Positions 1 to 7,758 of a stretch of 15,952 bases of DNA are shown in pieces (the first letter of the stretch is position 1; every line of letters starts with the position of its first letter). The notes under the pieces are model-generated. The model was not told where the DNA came from. It searched no databases and saw only the letters and a program-made list of their open reading frames with translations. The translations under genes and the position numbers were made by a program. Source of the DNA: DAOVQB01 sp023128935 (GTDB taxonomy: Bacteria > Eisenbacteria > RBG-16-71-46 > CAIMUX01 > WJJG01); assembly GCA_030628905.1 (NCBI GenBank), contig DAOVQB010000096.1:1-15952 (forward strand), given 5' to 3'.

Positions 1-140
1 ACACCCTATGCATGGGGACTCCGGATTCAACCGGGACCAGATTTGTATTTGATGCTCACCCCCGAAACCATCTCGTCTCCAGGTTTCGCGCCAAGGAGAA
101 CTGATTCCTTCACGATCAACTCCTCCAACCCGGAGACAAA

Positions 141-1159
141 CTATGCCATCTTCTTCAACTTCGCTGGGTTGTACACCTCCTCGGATCTCCACATCGAGAG
201 GATGATCGATGCGTGACTGGCGGGCAATGCTCAGCTTCGCCAGGTTCGGCTTCGTGCCCCCGTCGAGCAACTGCTGATAGTGTTGGTAGAGAGGATCTTC
301 TCGACGGGCACGCATGATCACTGTCGTGGCCGCGCCCTTGAAGATCCGCTTGAGCGTGTGATTGTGGTTGCGATTCAATCCGCGAGTCTGCTGCACCGGC
401 ATCCGCACCCAGCTCCCATCTTGAGCCCTGGCCCAGTCCGATGAACTGCGCGTTACGATCGCCAGACCGCCATAAGCCCAGAAGGAGCCCTTGTTCGAGA
501 ACCGGTGAGGCGTCACCACGATCGGCAGCATCTGCGCCACACGGATCGGTCCCATCCCGGGACAAGTCATCAGGATGCGGGTGATCTTGTGTTTGCGGGC
601 CTCGGCGAGCATCTCCTTCCCCGTCCGCTTGTGCAGATCCCGCACTCCGTCCAATTCTTGGTAGAGGATCTCCGCCAGTGGACGCGTTTTCGTGGGAAGC
701 TTCCGCAGCCACTTCTCCCGGGCCGCTGGCGCGTAGACTTCCTTGCTGCTCGTATGAATCCCCCGCGAACGATAGAGGTTCTTGATGTGGTTCTGAATCC
801 GGACCGAATCGCTGACCACCATCGAGTATCCCCGGCTCAGCTCCCGGAGTTGTCCAAACTTTCCGATTCCCTTGTAGACTCGCGTTTTGATCGCTCCAAT
901 CCGCAGATCCCCTCCCAGGCCAAAGGCATCCCGCACGCTCGTCCTTCTGTCCGCGGCTTTGCCTGACACCGGCCACCACGATCTCCTGGACGTGTGGCGC
1001 GAGAACTTCGTAGAGCCAGTTCGCATGTGTGCCCTCTTCCAGACACAAGTGCCGTCGTCCTCCGTCTTGGTTGGGGGTTGTGAACCGACAGATTTCATCG
1101 GGATCCTGCTCCCAACCAGCGGAGAACGCCAGGTCTTCAGCCAGCGCAACCAGAAGCAC
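141..1159 (-). pseudogene. IS110-family transposase, frameshifted remnant
   Basis: Read on the minus strand, this is a broken IS110-family (DEDD-type) transposase spread over three frames. The first frame (about 1159-945) gives an N-terminal piece with LEEGTHANWLYEVLAPHVQE, the motif holding the second catalytic acidic residue. A frameshift near 945 moves to the next frame, which gives RDAFGL, LRIGAIKTRVYKG, NLYRSRGI and the Transposase_20 region KITRILMTCPGMGPIRVAQM, TPHRFSNKGSFWAYGGLA and RGLNRNHNHTLKRIFKGAA. A second shift near 210 moves to a third frame ending IILSMWRSEEVYNPAKLKKM and a stop at 141. The usual N-terminal segment with the first catalytic Asp is not recognisable. At least two lesions plus the degenerate start make it non-functional. 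The motifs are read directly; the family is well established. The element ends are not defined; 1-140 looks like the 3' flank of the element and holds no gene. Confidence 0.88.
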
Positions 1160-1242
1160 CTGGTTTCATTTGAGCTTGCGGACGCCATACCCCCATTATG
1201 CCTATGCCTTCAGCACCAGACAGATCAGCGTGGCCAAGGCCG

Positions 1243-1271
1243 CCGCCGCGCGCGATAGATCCGCGCGGCGG
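1243..1271. other. GC-rich hairpin between IS110 remnant and beta-helix gene
   Basis: A perfect 10-bp inverted repeat (CCGCCGCGCG / CGCGCGGCGG) encloses a 9-nt loop. It has no T-tract on either side, so it is not a standard intrinsic terminator. It lies upstream of the IS110 transposase remnant (minus-strand sense), which is where IS110-group elements encode their bridge RNA, and also in the 5' region of the plus-strand beta-helix gene. Its role is unknown. Confidence 0.5.
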
Positions 1272-1355
1272 TTCGCGCAGTAGGTCCGCCCAGCAGGTCA
1301 GCGCAGCAGATCAGCACACCTCAGGATACTCAGATGCTACGTCGATGCATGGGAA

Positions 1356-1385
1356 TGGACGAAATCAACCTGGACGAAATCAACC
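1356..1385 (+). repeat. 15-bp perfect tandem duplication upstream of the RBS
   Basis: TGGACGAAATCAACC occurs twice back to back (1356-1370 and 1371-1385), directly before the Shine-Dalgarno sequence of the beta-helix gene. The unit is a multiple of three, so the upstream frame stays open. This is why an open frame extends to 1334 although translation most likely starts at 1400. Confidence 0.85.
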
Positions 1386-1392
1386 AAGGAGG
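1386..1392 (+). promoter_or_regulatory. ribosome binding site of the beta-helix gene
   Basis: AAGGAGG sits 7 nt before the ATG at 1400. It decides the start: the ATG at 1400 opens a good signal peptide, while the in-frame upstream ATGs (1334, 1355) lack such a site and would bury the signal sequence. Confidence 0.85.
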
Positions 1393-1399
1393 CATTGCA

Positions 1400-4243
1400 A
1401 TGCGACTATTCTGCGCATGGGTCGCGATCCTGCTGGCCCTGACTCTGGGCAGCAGTTCCGCCGGCGCGTCGGCGACCTATTTCGTCAGCACGACCGATCC
1501 GGCCGCCGACTACAGCGACATCCAGAGCGCCGTCGCCGCGGCAATGGACTACACCACGATTGAACTCGACGACGAGGTCTTCACCGGAGCGGCAAATCGC
1601 GAGATCGACTTCGGTGGCCTGCCGCTCACGATCCGTTCGCGCAGCGGCAGCGCAGCCAGCTGCATCGTCGACCTGGAATCCGCCAGCTACGGCTTCCTGT
1701 TCATCACCGGCGAGACCAGCACCAGCAGCCTCGAGAACATCACCATCCGCAACGGCCTTGGTCTGATCGGCGCCGGGATCAACTGTGACGAATCCTCGCC
1801 GACCATCACCGGCTGCATTCTCGAGAATAACGCGAGCGGACTGGGCGCGGCACTGTACTGCAAGGCAGCATCGCCCACGCTGACCGACTGCGAGTTCAAT
1901 GATAACAGCGCCGCGTACGGCGGTGCGGTATGGGTCTGCGCTCCGGATCCCGTGGCCGCGCGGCGCGGCATCCGCGCGACAAACCCGGGCCCCACCTTCA
2001 GCAGCTGCAGCTTCACTGGCAATGAGGCCACTTCCGCTTATGGTGGTGCCATCCTGTGTGACAGCGAGAGTGAGCTGAATCTCATCGCCTGCAGCTTCAC
2101 CAGCAACACCGCCGACAGTGTCGGCGGCGCGCTGGTCATCCGCGATGGCGCCGACGCGACCATCATCGGCGGCTCGTTCGACAGCAACACGGCCGGCTAT
2201 CACGGCGGGGCGATCTTCGTCGATGAATCCATACTCAGCGTCTTGAATACCAGCTTCACTGACAACGAAGCGGGAACCTACGGGGGGGCACTCTATGCCT
2301 ACGATAGCAGTCCCGGGATAACCTCCTGCACTTTCACCGGCAACACCGGCGCAGATGGTGGCGCAATCGCAGCGACAACCAGCAATACGCACACCACCTA
2401 CCAACTCGGCATAACCAGCTGCGAATTTGCCGGCAATGTGGCCAGCCACGGCGGTGCAATCCGTCTCCTGCGCCATGGAATAGCCGCCAATATGTGCACA
2501 ATGACGGCGAACCAAGCCACGAGCACGGGCGGTGCCATCTACTGGTCGGACGGTAATGCAGTCAGCTCGTCATTCACCACCTGTACGTTCGCCGGAAACA
2601 TCGGCTATTCTCAGGGCAGCGCCATGTTCCTCGCCGACGCCGCGCCGACCATCGACGGCTGCACTTTCGTCGGCAATGAATGCAACGGTGGCACCCTCTA
2701 CTGCTACGGGGGCGCCACTCCGCTCATCACCCACACGATCATGGCCTTCGCCACCTCGGGAACGGGCATTGAGTGCGCGGATGGATCGAGTGTCCCCACT
2801 TTGAGTTGCACCGACATCTACGGAAACGACGGTGGCGACTGGGTCGACGACATCGCCGATCAGGCCGCCAGCGACGACAACCTGAGCGCGGATCCGCTTT
2901 TCTGTAGTGCCCCTGACGGCGACTACACCCTCGACCGCAGTTCGCCGTGCAGCGCCACCCTTCAGCCGACCTGCGGTCAGATCGGTGCGCACGCAGCCGC
3001 GTGTGGTGATCCCCCCAGTCCCGCCGTGTGCTGCGTCGGCGAGACTTGTTCGCTCGTCATCGAGAGTACTTGCACCAGCCTGGGGGGGGATTGGCTCGAA
3101 GATTTCACCAGCTGTTCACCCAACCCGTGTTCCAGTTCGACCGGCGTCTGCTGCAACGGGGAGACATGCTCGGTCGTAAATGCCGCCACCTGCGTGGCGG
3201 CCGGCGGCGAGTGGCACGCGGGCTGGAACAGCTGCGATCCGAACCCCTGCGCCCCCCCGCAGGTGTGTTGTACAGGCGGCTTCTGCCGGATCACCCTCGA
3301 GATGATCTGCGACGACATCAATGGCATCTGGTATCCCGAGGAGGACGAGTGCGATCCGAATCCCTGTCCGGCAACTGCCGCCTGCTGTGTGGGCAGCGCC
3401 TGCTCGAATCTGACCTCCGCCGAGTGCATGGCGGCGGGCGGCGACTGGTACGAGGGCTACAACTGCGGCGGGCGCAGCTGCGATAACCGCCGCGCGTGCT
3501 GCTTCGACAATCTCGACTGCTTGCTCATCTGGGGGGACGCGTGCGCCGATCTGGATGGCGACTACTGTCCCACCTGGAGCAGCTGTGATCCCAATCCGTG
3601 TATCGAACCAGTGGCCTGCTGTTTTGACGGCCTGTGCGAGCTGCTGCCAAGTGACGCCTGCACAGCGCAGGGCGGCACCTGGCAAGTGGAGGAGACCAGC
3701 TGCGACCCCAACCCCTGCCCACAGCCCGCGGCGTGTTGTGTCGCGGAAGTCTGCGCGCTCATGACCCAGTTCCAATGTCACGCGGCCGGCGGGTTCTGGT
3801 ACGAGGAAATCGACACCTGTGACCCTGATCCCTGCGGTCCCGTGGCAGCGTGTTGTACTGGGATGGTATGCCACCTGTTGCCAGAAGACCTGTGCACGGA
3901 AATCGATGGCGATTGGCACTCAAGCGAGACCGCGTGTGATCCAAACCCCTGTCCCCCACTGGGAGCGTGCTGCGTAGACGATGCGTGTACGATGACGTCG
4001 CAGGGCGACTGCAGCGGCATCTGGTTCTCCGATATAAGCTGCGGCCCCCATCATCTCTGCGCGGAGCTGCGAGTGTGTTGTGTCAGCGGCACCGAATGCC
4101 ATTTGACATGGCTCATCGAGTGTCAGGACATGACCGGCGACTTCTGCCCGAACTATTCGAGCTGTGATCCAAACCCGTGTCCAGTTCCCAGCCAGGAAAT
4201 GTCCTGGGGCCGGATCAAGTGGCTCTACCGCGAGCAGAATTAG
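1400..4243 (+). CDS. secreted beta-helix protein with ten Cys-rich repeats
   Basis: Exported surface or extracellular protein of 947 residues, function unknown. Residues 1-25 form a Sec signal peptide (MRLFCAWVAILLALTLGSSS, ending AGASA). The section after it (TYFVSTTD..DYSDIQSAV..TTIELDD, then FTGAANREIDFGG) matches the N-terminal cap of right-handed parallel beta-helix proteins. Residues about 150-455 carry polymorphic-membrane-protein-like repeats with recurrent GGAI/GGAL and FTxN/FxGN motifs. From about 542 to 933 there are ten tandem units of roughly 36-41 residues, typically CC-x4-C-x7-C-x13-C-x4-C, with GG(D/E/T)W in the middle and DPNPC at the end; units 4 and 9 deviate. The C-terminus is SWGRIKWLYREQN, which is not a FlgD-type sorting domain and may be a different export or anchoring tail. 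Such proteins often act in adhesion or on polysaccharide, but no catalytic motif is visible. It has its own strong RBS and appears monocistronic. Confidence 0.85.
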   Translation: MRLFCAWVAILLALTLGSSSAGASATYFVSTTDPAADYSDIQSAVAAAMDYTTIELDDEVFTGAANREIDFGGLPLTIRSRSGSAASCIVDLESASYGFLFITGETSTSSLENITIRNGLGLIGAGINCDESSPTITGCILENNASGLGAALYCKAASPTLTDCEFNDNSAAYGGAVWVCAPDPVAARRGIRATNPGPTFSSCSFTGNEATSAYGGAILCDSESELNLIACSFTSNTADSVGGALVIRDGADATIIGGSFDSNTAGYHGGAIFVDESILSVLNTSFTDNEAGTYGGALYAYDSSPGITSCTFTGNTGADGGAIAATTSNTHTTYQLGITSCEFAGNVASHGGAIRLLRHGIAANMCTMTANQATSTGGAIYWSDGNAVSSSFTTCTFAGNIGYSQGSAMFLADAAPTIDGCTFVGNECNGGTLYCYGGATPLITHTIMAFATSGTGIECADGSSVPTLSCTDIYGNDGGDWVDDIADQAASDDNLSADPLFCSAPDGDYTLDRSSPCSATLQPTCGQIGAHAAACGDPPSPAVCCVGETCSLVIESTCTSLGGDWLEDFTSCSPNPCSSSTGVCCNGETCSVVNAATCVAAGGEWHAGWNSCDPNPCAPPQVCCTGGFCRITLEMICDDINGIWYPEEDECDPNPCPATAACCVGSACSNLTSAECMAAGGDWYEGYNCGGRSCDNRRACCFDNLDCLLIWGDACADLDGDYCPTWSSCDPNPCIEPVACCFDGLCELLPSDACTAQGGTWQVEETSCDPNPCPQPAACCVAEVCALMTQFQCHAAGGFWYEEIDTCDPDPCGPVAACCTGMVCHLLPEDLCTEIDGDWHSSETACDPNPCPPLGACCVDDACTMTSQGDCSGIWFSDISCGPHHLCAELRVCCVSGTECHLTWLIECQDMTGDFCPNYSSCDPNPCPVPSQEMSWGRIKWLYREQN
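3023..4192 (+). repeat. ten tandem Cys-rich protein repeats
   Basis: This coding repeat array encodes ten consecutive units, each opening with (A/V)CC and most closing with (D/S)PNPC. The DNA is diverged between units and conserved mainly at Cys, Trp and Gly codons. That pattern is more consistent with old duplication under protein-level selection than with a recent expansion. Each full unit has six cysteines, enough for three disulfides. Confidence 0.8.
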
Positions 4244-4293
4244 GCCTCCTGCGGCAATAGTCCTCGGCGCAATCCGCTGTCGCTTGCGCGATA
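4241..4293 (+). repeat. diverged copy of the stop-codon palindrome
   Basis: Starting exactly at the TAG stop of the beta-helix gene, 53 nt align without gaps to the reverse complement of the palindrome downstream of the TonB receptor gene (42 of 53 positions by eye). The shared core includes TGCGGCAATA and CTCGGCGCAA. The second arm (about 4294-4310) is eroded. The rest of 4294-4505 holds a 7-bp GC hairpin (4319-4345, CCCCGGC/GCCGGGG) without a T-tract and no recognisable gene. Confidence 0.7.
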
Positions 4294-4505
4294 GCCCGCC
4301 ATCTGAGACCGTACTCGCCCCCGGCGCTCACATCCGGTGCCGGGGCGCGGGGGGACTGTTTCTGCCCACTCCCCGTCCGGCGATCGTGCCAGCTATACGC
4401 CCTGCCCACACAGTCTGCCACTCTGGCTTGCTACACGGTCTGCCAGACAGGCTAGCGCTTCAGCGATTCCGCAATTGACCCGCAAGCCTCCCACCGAACT
4501 ACTTC

Positions 4506-5141
4506 TTGATCTGTCACTTGCGTCCATCAACCCTTGAGGGAGCAGATTCGCATTCGATTTTTCCCTTGACGAGTCTGCAGACCGGGCATCTGCCGTTCTG
4601 GAAAACCTGGCTATGCGCGCCGATGCCCAGTGCCGACACCCTCGGGCGCGTCATGACCGGTATCGAGATCGGCGACCTGCGCGAGATCCTCTATGTTCAG
4701 GCCGAGTTCTTCGAGCAGGCAATTGCCGCCGGCAAGCACGTGGTGGCGGTACTCAAGGATGAACGGCGTGATCTGCTCGAGGATGCACGCGGGCTCTTCT
4801 CCCAGATCGAACCCTGCCATGCGTCCCGTGGCCGCACGCGGCGGCTTCCCTGGGATCAGGAGGGGTTTACTTCCTGGCCCAGTCTAGGCCGGGAGGCACG
4901 AGTGGTTCGTAGCCTGGAGATCACGCGGGTCAAACGCCACCTCGATGCGCGCGCCGAGCAACTCCAGTCCGAATGGTTCTGGGTCACGACCCTATCGGCC
5001 GCAGAAGCCTCTACCCTGGCAATCGTTGAGCTGGGACACGAGCGTTGGGCTATCGAGAACCAAGGCTTCAACGAGCTGGCCAGCCACTGGCATGCCGATC
5101 ATGTCTTCCGTCATCCCTCCTCAGGTGGATCGTCGCTGTAG
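4506..5141 (+). pseudogene. IS4-like transposase remnant, internally deleted
   Basis: The reading frame retains two separated blocks of a DDE transposase of the IS4-like group that carries the PSADTLGRV signature. The N-terminal block is FWKTWLCAPMPSADTLGRV (residues about 31-49). It jumps at about residues 60-65 straight to VQAEFFEQAIAAGKHVVAVL and KDERRDLLEDARGLF, so roughly a hundred residues or more with a catalytic Asp are missing in frame. The C-terminal block keeps VVRSLE, SEWFWVTTL, and GHERWAIENQGFNELASHWH with the catalytic Glu region. Homology stops at about HADHVFRHP (near 5113), where the frame runs into minus-strand coding sequence of another gene. The normal C-terminal hydrophobic stretch is absent, and nothing transposase-like is clear before about 4590. 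It is not an active transposase. Confidence 0.8.
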
Positions 5142-5266
5142 GCAATTCCCGGGGGAGCGTGCACAATCAGGACGCCCCCAATCAGGCTCTCTGACTCAAG
5201 GCCCATCGCGCCTGCTACCACCCCCGACAGGGTCAATGCGACGATCCCCCAAAGCATATTCCTCAT
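5111..5266 (-). pseudogene. 5' fragment of a secreted-protein gene cut by an IS remnant
   Basis: On the minus strand an ATG at 5266, preceded by a GGGGAG ribosome site, opens MRNMLWGIVALTLSGVVAGA, a convincing signal peptide. It is followed by SLIGGVLIVHAPPGIAYSDD and PPEEG, then a stop. The mature part resembles the start of an exported-protein domain common in large secreted proteins of this kind of bacterium, but only about 30 residues remain. The stop lies at the point where the IS4-like transposase remnant on the other strand ends, so the gene was most likely truncated by that insertion or a later deletion. It follows the metallopeptidase gene on the same strand with a 96-bp gap. Alternatively it could be a genuine 51-residue exported peptide. 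Confidence 0.5.
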
Positions 5267-5362
5267 CTGCACACGCTCCCCATGTTTGAGGCGCTCGCGG
5301 TTGTGGCGACATCCATGCACTCCACACCCGAAGGCCCGTCTTCAGGGCAACCGCCCCCTGTA

Positions 5363-7219
5363 TCACCGAAGCACAACCAAACCTTGCCGGCAGACTCGGC
5401 TTCCCGCTCTGGCCCCGGCGTAGTAAACACCCGGCGTCACCAGGCGTCCGGAGGTATCACGGCCGTCCCAAGTCAGGGCAAGCCTTCCCGGTTGTCCGCT
5501 CGAGTTGCAGGCGGAGATCCCACCGTCGGGGTTCCCGTCGGACCATTCAGACGGAATCTCCAGTGTGCGCACCAGGCGCCCCATGGCGTCGTAGACCGCC
5601 ACGTTGGAAACCTCCGTGCGGCCACCCTGCCAGGCAAGCTCAAGAACGACCTCCCCCTGGGTTGGATTCGGCTCGGCGCACAGAGAGAGAATCATCGTTT
5701 CCTGGCCTCCTGAACCCTTGGGGTCCTCCCCCGCCCAATCGTCGACTCCCGCTGTGTACGGATCGGCCCGGAAGACGTAGGTCTGGGAACCGGAGTCAGA
5801 AACACTGGCCACCACTAGGATGATCTCATCGTCGGGGTTGTAGAGTCCGGCGACACCCAACGTCCCGGCCTGGGTGTTGGGATCCAGCGACATGCGCCGA
5901 ACCGCAGTAGTTCCGTCCCCGCGAAGAACCAGTGCCCACACAGCAAAGACGTTGTTATCAGCGCCGTCGAACTCCAGGCTAAGGGCACTAACCCCGCCTC
6001 CGCTGAAATTGCAGAAGCGATAGTAATCGGTGGCCCAGTGACCAACGGACTCGGTTTGGTCAGGGACGGGGTAAGTGTCGTAAGTATTCACAACACTGAA
6101 CGCAGGCAGGTCGGCTCCTACGTAGCCGTAGCGTCCGCCTGGAAGGGTAGGATCGTCGAGGAAATTGGCCACCGCCCAGTCGGCAAAGACATCGGCCACA
6201 TCCTCTTCGTATCCTAAGTTGTTCAGCACTTTCTCATATCCGGTGATGGAGTTGGCCGACTCGTGAACCACAGCGTAGACCGCATCTCTGCCCCCATATC
6301 GCTCGTAGAAGTAGAGTGACCACAGGTAGACCTTGATGTAGTGCTTGTAATTGTCCTCACCCATTCCTCCCCACTGAGTGAGCGGGAGGTCGGGGTCCTC
6401 ATTGAAGGCAGCGATGACGTCAGGGCGGCCGTAGAGCCACATGGCGAGTTCCGCCATTCCCTCATCGACCCATGTGTCCTCGTTGTCGTCATACTTCCAG
6501 TGGATCAGGTGCTCGAACTCGTGGGCGATGACTGAGAGCATGTAGTCGCCGCTCGGGCTCTGCCCGTTATTGGGGTTTAAGTAGAGAACCTCACACTCGT
6601 TGCTCGGGTAGGTGTAGTGCCCATCCGGGTACTCGTCCCACCAGAAGAAGAAACCATCGGCGGGAATGCCAAAGTCAAACCACATCAGGTAGATGCGTTG
6701 GTCATCGTCTAATTCATCTGGCGCCTCGCCGAAGTGGAGGGTATCGACCTCGTAGATACCCCTATCGGGATAGGGACCAATGCTGCTGTGCTCCCACCGC
6801 TCGAGAATCTGGTCCACATCGTGCTGGAAGATGTTGACCTCCCACTGGGAATCCTCGACGACAACATAGCCATGGTCGCTTTTCCCGCGCACCGTACACA
6901 TCATCTGATCGAAGTGAGGGGGCATGGGATAATGGTAGAAGATCCACCAGAGCCAGGAATCTCCCACCTGCGGATTCGGGGGCGGGCCTGTGGGGAGTGT
7001 CGAGTCGGTTGCGAAGTGGGGTGGCCCAATCGTCTCTGGATCCGGGAAAGGGATCGTACGCATAGGGAATTCCGATGCATCTGGCGTCTGCCCGTCCACC
7101 GTCTCCGCTACCGCGGGCAGCGCTACGGTGAGCGGCAAGAGAAGGAACATCAGCAGGCAGAGAGTTGGGTTGAGGGTCAGCAACGAGCCGCTCACAGCGT
7201 GCTTCTTAATCCGTAGCAT
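5363..7219 (-). CDS. secreted M30-like zinc metallopeptidase with T9SS sorting domain
   Basis: A 618-residue exported metallopeptidase. Residues 1-39 form a signal peptide with a long hydrophobic core (LCLLMFLLLPLTVALPAVA). The catalytic zinc site is IAHEFEHLIHW at 231-241 (His233, Glu234, His237), followed by WVDEGMAELAMW at 250-261, whose Glu (253 or 257) would be the third ligand. The layout fits gluzincins of the hyicolysin (M30) type, although the exact family needs a profile search. A beta-rich region follows (about 390-490). The last ~108 residues (511-618) are a FlgD-like T9SS type A sorting domain: AEPNPTQGEVVLEL, VYDAMGRLVRTLE, LTWDGRDTSGRLVTPGVYYA and a terminal QGLVVLR. Start at 7219 is set by AGGAGG 8 nt upstream. 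It is divergent from the TonB receptor gene. It probably degrades extracellular protein. Confidence 0.85.
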   Translation of the reverse strand: MLRIKKHAVSGSLLTLNPTLCLLMFLLLPLTVALPAVAETVDGQTPDASEFPMRTIPFPDPETIGPPHFATDSTLPTGPPPNPQVGDSWLWWIFYHYPMPPHFDQMMCTVRGKSDHGYVVVEDSQWEVNIFQHDVDQILERWEHSSIGPYPDRGIYEVDTLHFGEAPDELDDDQRIYLMWFDFGIPADGFFFWWDEYPDGHYTYPSNECEVLYLNPNNGQSPSGDYMLSVIAHEFEHLIHWKYDDNEDTWVDEGMAELAMWLYGRPDVIAAFNEDPDLPLTQWGGMGEDNYKHYIKVYLWSLYFYERYGGRDAVYAVVHESANSITGYEKVLNNLGYEEDVADVFADWAVANFLDDPTLPGGRYGYVGADLPAFSVVNTYDTYPVPDQTESVGHWATDYYRFCNFSGGGVSALSLEFDGADNNVFAVWALVLRGDGTTAVRRMSLDPNTQAGTLGVAGLYNPDDEIILVVASVSDSGSQTYVFRADPYTAGVDDWAGEDPKGSGGQETMILSLCAEPNPTQGEVVLELAWQGGRTEVSNVAVYDAMGRLVRTLEIPSEWSDGNPDGGISACNSSGQPGRLALTWDGRDTSGRLVTPGVYYAGARAGSRVCRQGLVVLR

Positions 7220-7356
7220 TTCGGCAACCTCCTGTTCTCGTTGGGATGCCTAGCCCGGAACGCGCTCCAACTTGCTCAATTGCGTGCCGTCCAAGCAAAT
7301 CCCGCCGCGGAACCCGCACGGGCTTCCGCTTCACCTGATGCCAAATCGCCCACTTC

Positions 7357-7378
7357 AAGTCCTCATTAAGTCCTCATT
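7357..7378. repeat. 11-bp perfect tandem repeat
   Basis: AAGTCCTCATT is repeated twice with no gap, about one DNA helical turn apart, in the divergent region. The arrangement would suit paired regulator binding on the same DNA face, but two copies could also be a simple slippage duplication. Confidence 0.75.
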
Positions 7379-7602
7379 CGCCCCAGGGCACTGTGTTCTG
7401 GTCCGGCGCGACGCTGCAGCCGCTGTGATGACCCCGCAGGGCATTGATGCGGCCCTCGGATGAGGCCCCCACAATGGCCGTCTTTTTCCTTGACGCTGTC
7501 CTATGGCGATGACCATAGTTTCGTCGAACCAAGAATCTTTAGGGGCGCCCAGAGCGCAGTCACGAGCAGGGTGCCCGACACAGGTGAAAGGTTTTTTTTG
7601 AG

Positions 7603-7649
7603 TTCGATGTTTGTTATACCAAAAGATACTAGGAAAGACAAACATTGAA
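7603..7649. promoter_or_regulatory. 12-bp inverted repeat upstream of hmuR-like gene
   Basis: TTCGATGTTTGT (7603-7614) and ACAAACATTGAA (7638-7649) are inverted copies with 11 of 12 matches and a 23-nt spacer. The repeat lies 110 bp before the receptor start codon. It could be an operator or a leader-RNA stem. A further direct copy of GTTCGATGT lies at 7711-7719. Confidence 0.5.
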
Positions 7650-7758
7650 TTACGGGCGGCTCAAAAAGTCGAAAGGACCCTGAAGGCGCGCAGCAGACGC
7701 CTCCACTGTCGTTCGATGTCAGAGGGAGGGCATTCGATATGAGTTGGAAGGCCAAGAA

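Larger units (their letters stand above)
7220..7758. promoter_or_regulatory. divergent upstream region between peptidase and hmuR-like gene
   Basis: 539 bp without a convincing gene; short open frames here show no recognisable domain. It should hold the promoters of both divergent genes. Structures seen: a perfect 11-bp tandem repeat (7357-7378), a 6-bp hairpin CTATGG/CCATAG (7501-7518), a 7 bp plus G-U hairpin GGGCGCCC/GGGTGCCC (7543-7576) with a run of eight Ts starting 16 nt later, and a 12-bp inverted repeat (7603-7614 / 7638-7649). A TTGACG at 7488-7493 followed by CATAGT is a weak promoter guess. No Fur box or cobalamin-riboswitch core was recognised. Confidence 0.5.

Noticed and set aside
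505..966. Plus-strand 153-codon frame over the IS110 remnant
   Set aside because: The opposite strand holds a clear IS110 transposase; this translation shows no recognisable motif.
1406..2515. 369-codon open frame on the minus strand
   Set aside because: It is antisense to the beta-helix gene, has low-complexity Ala/Gly-rich translation, no RBS or domain, and reflects GC-rich codon bias of the real gene.
3116..3919. 267-codon minus-strand frame opposite the Cys repeats
   Set aside because: It is a shadow of the repeat-coding strand with no signal, domain or start site; the plus-strand Cys spacing is clearly under selection.
7355..7645. Short open frames on both strands in the divergent intergenic region
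   Set aside because: There is no recognisable domain or RBS, and the frames overlap hairpins and repeats; treated as non-coding.
7220..7758. Cobalamin riboswitch or Fur box controlling the receptor
   Set aside because: I looked for the B12-box and the conserved GCCACTG-like core, and for AT-rich 19-bp Fur palindromes, and found neither; the receptor motifs also favour haem.
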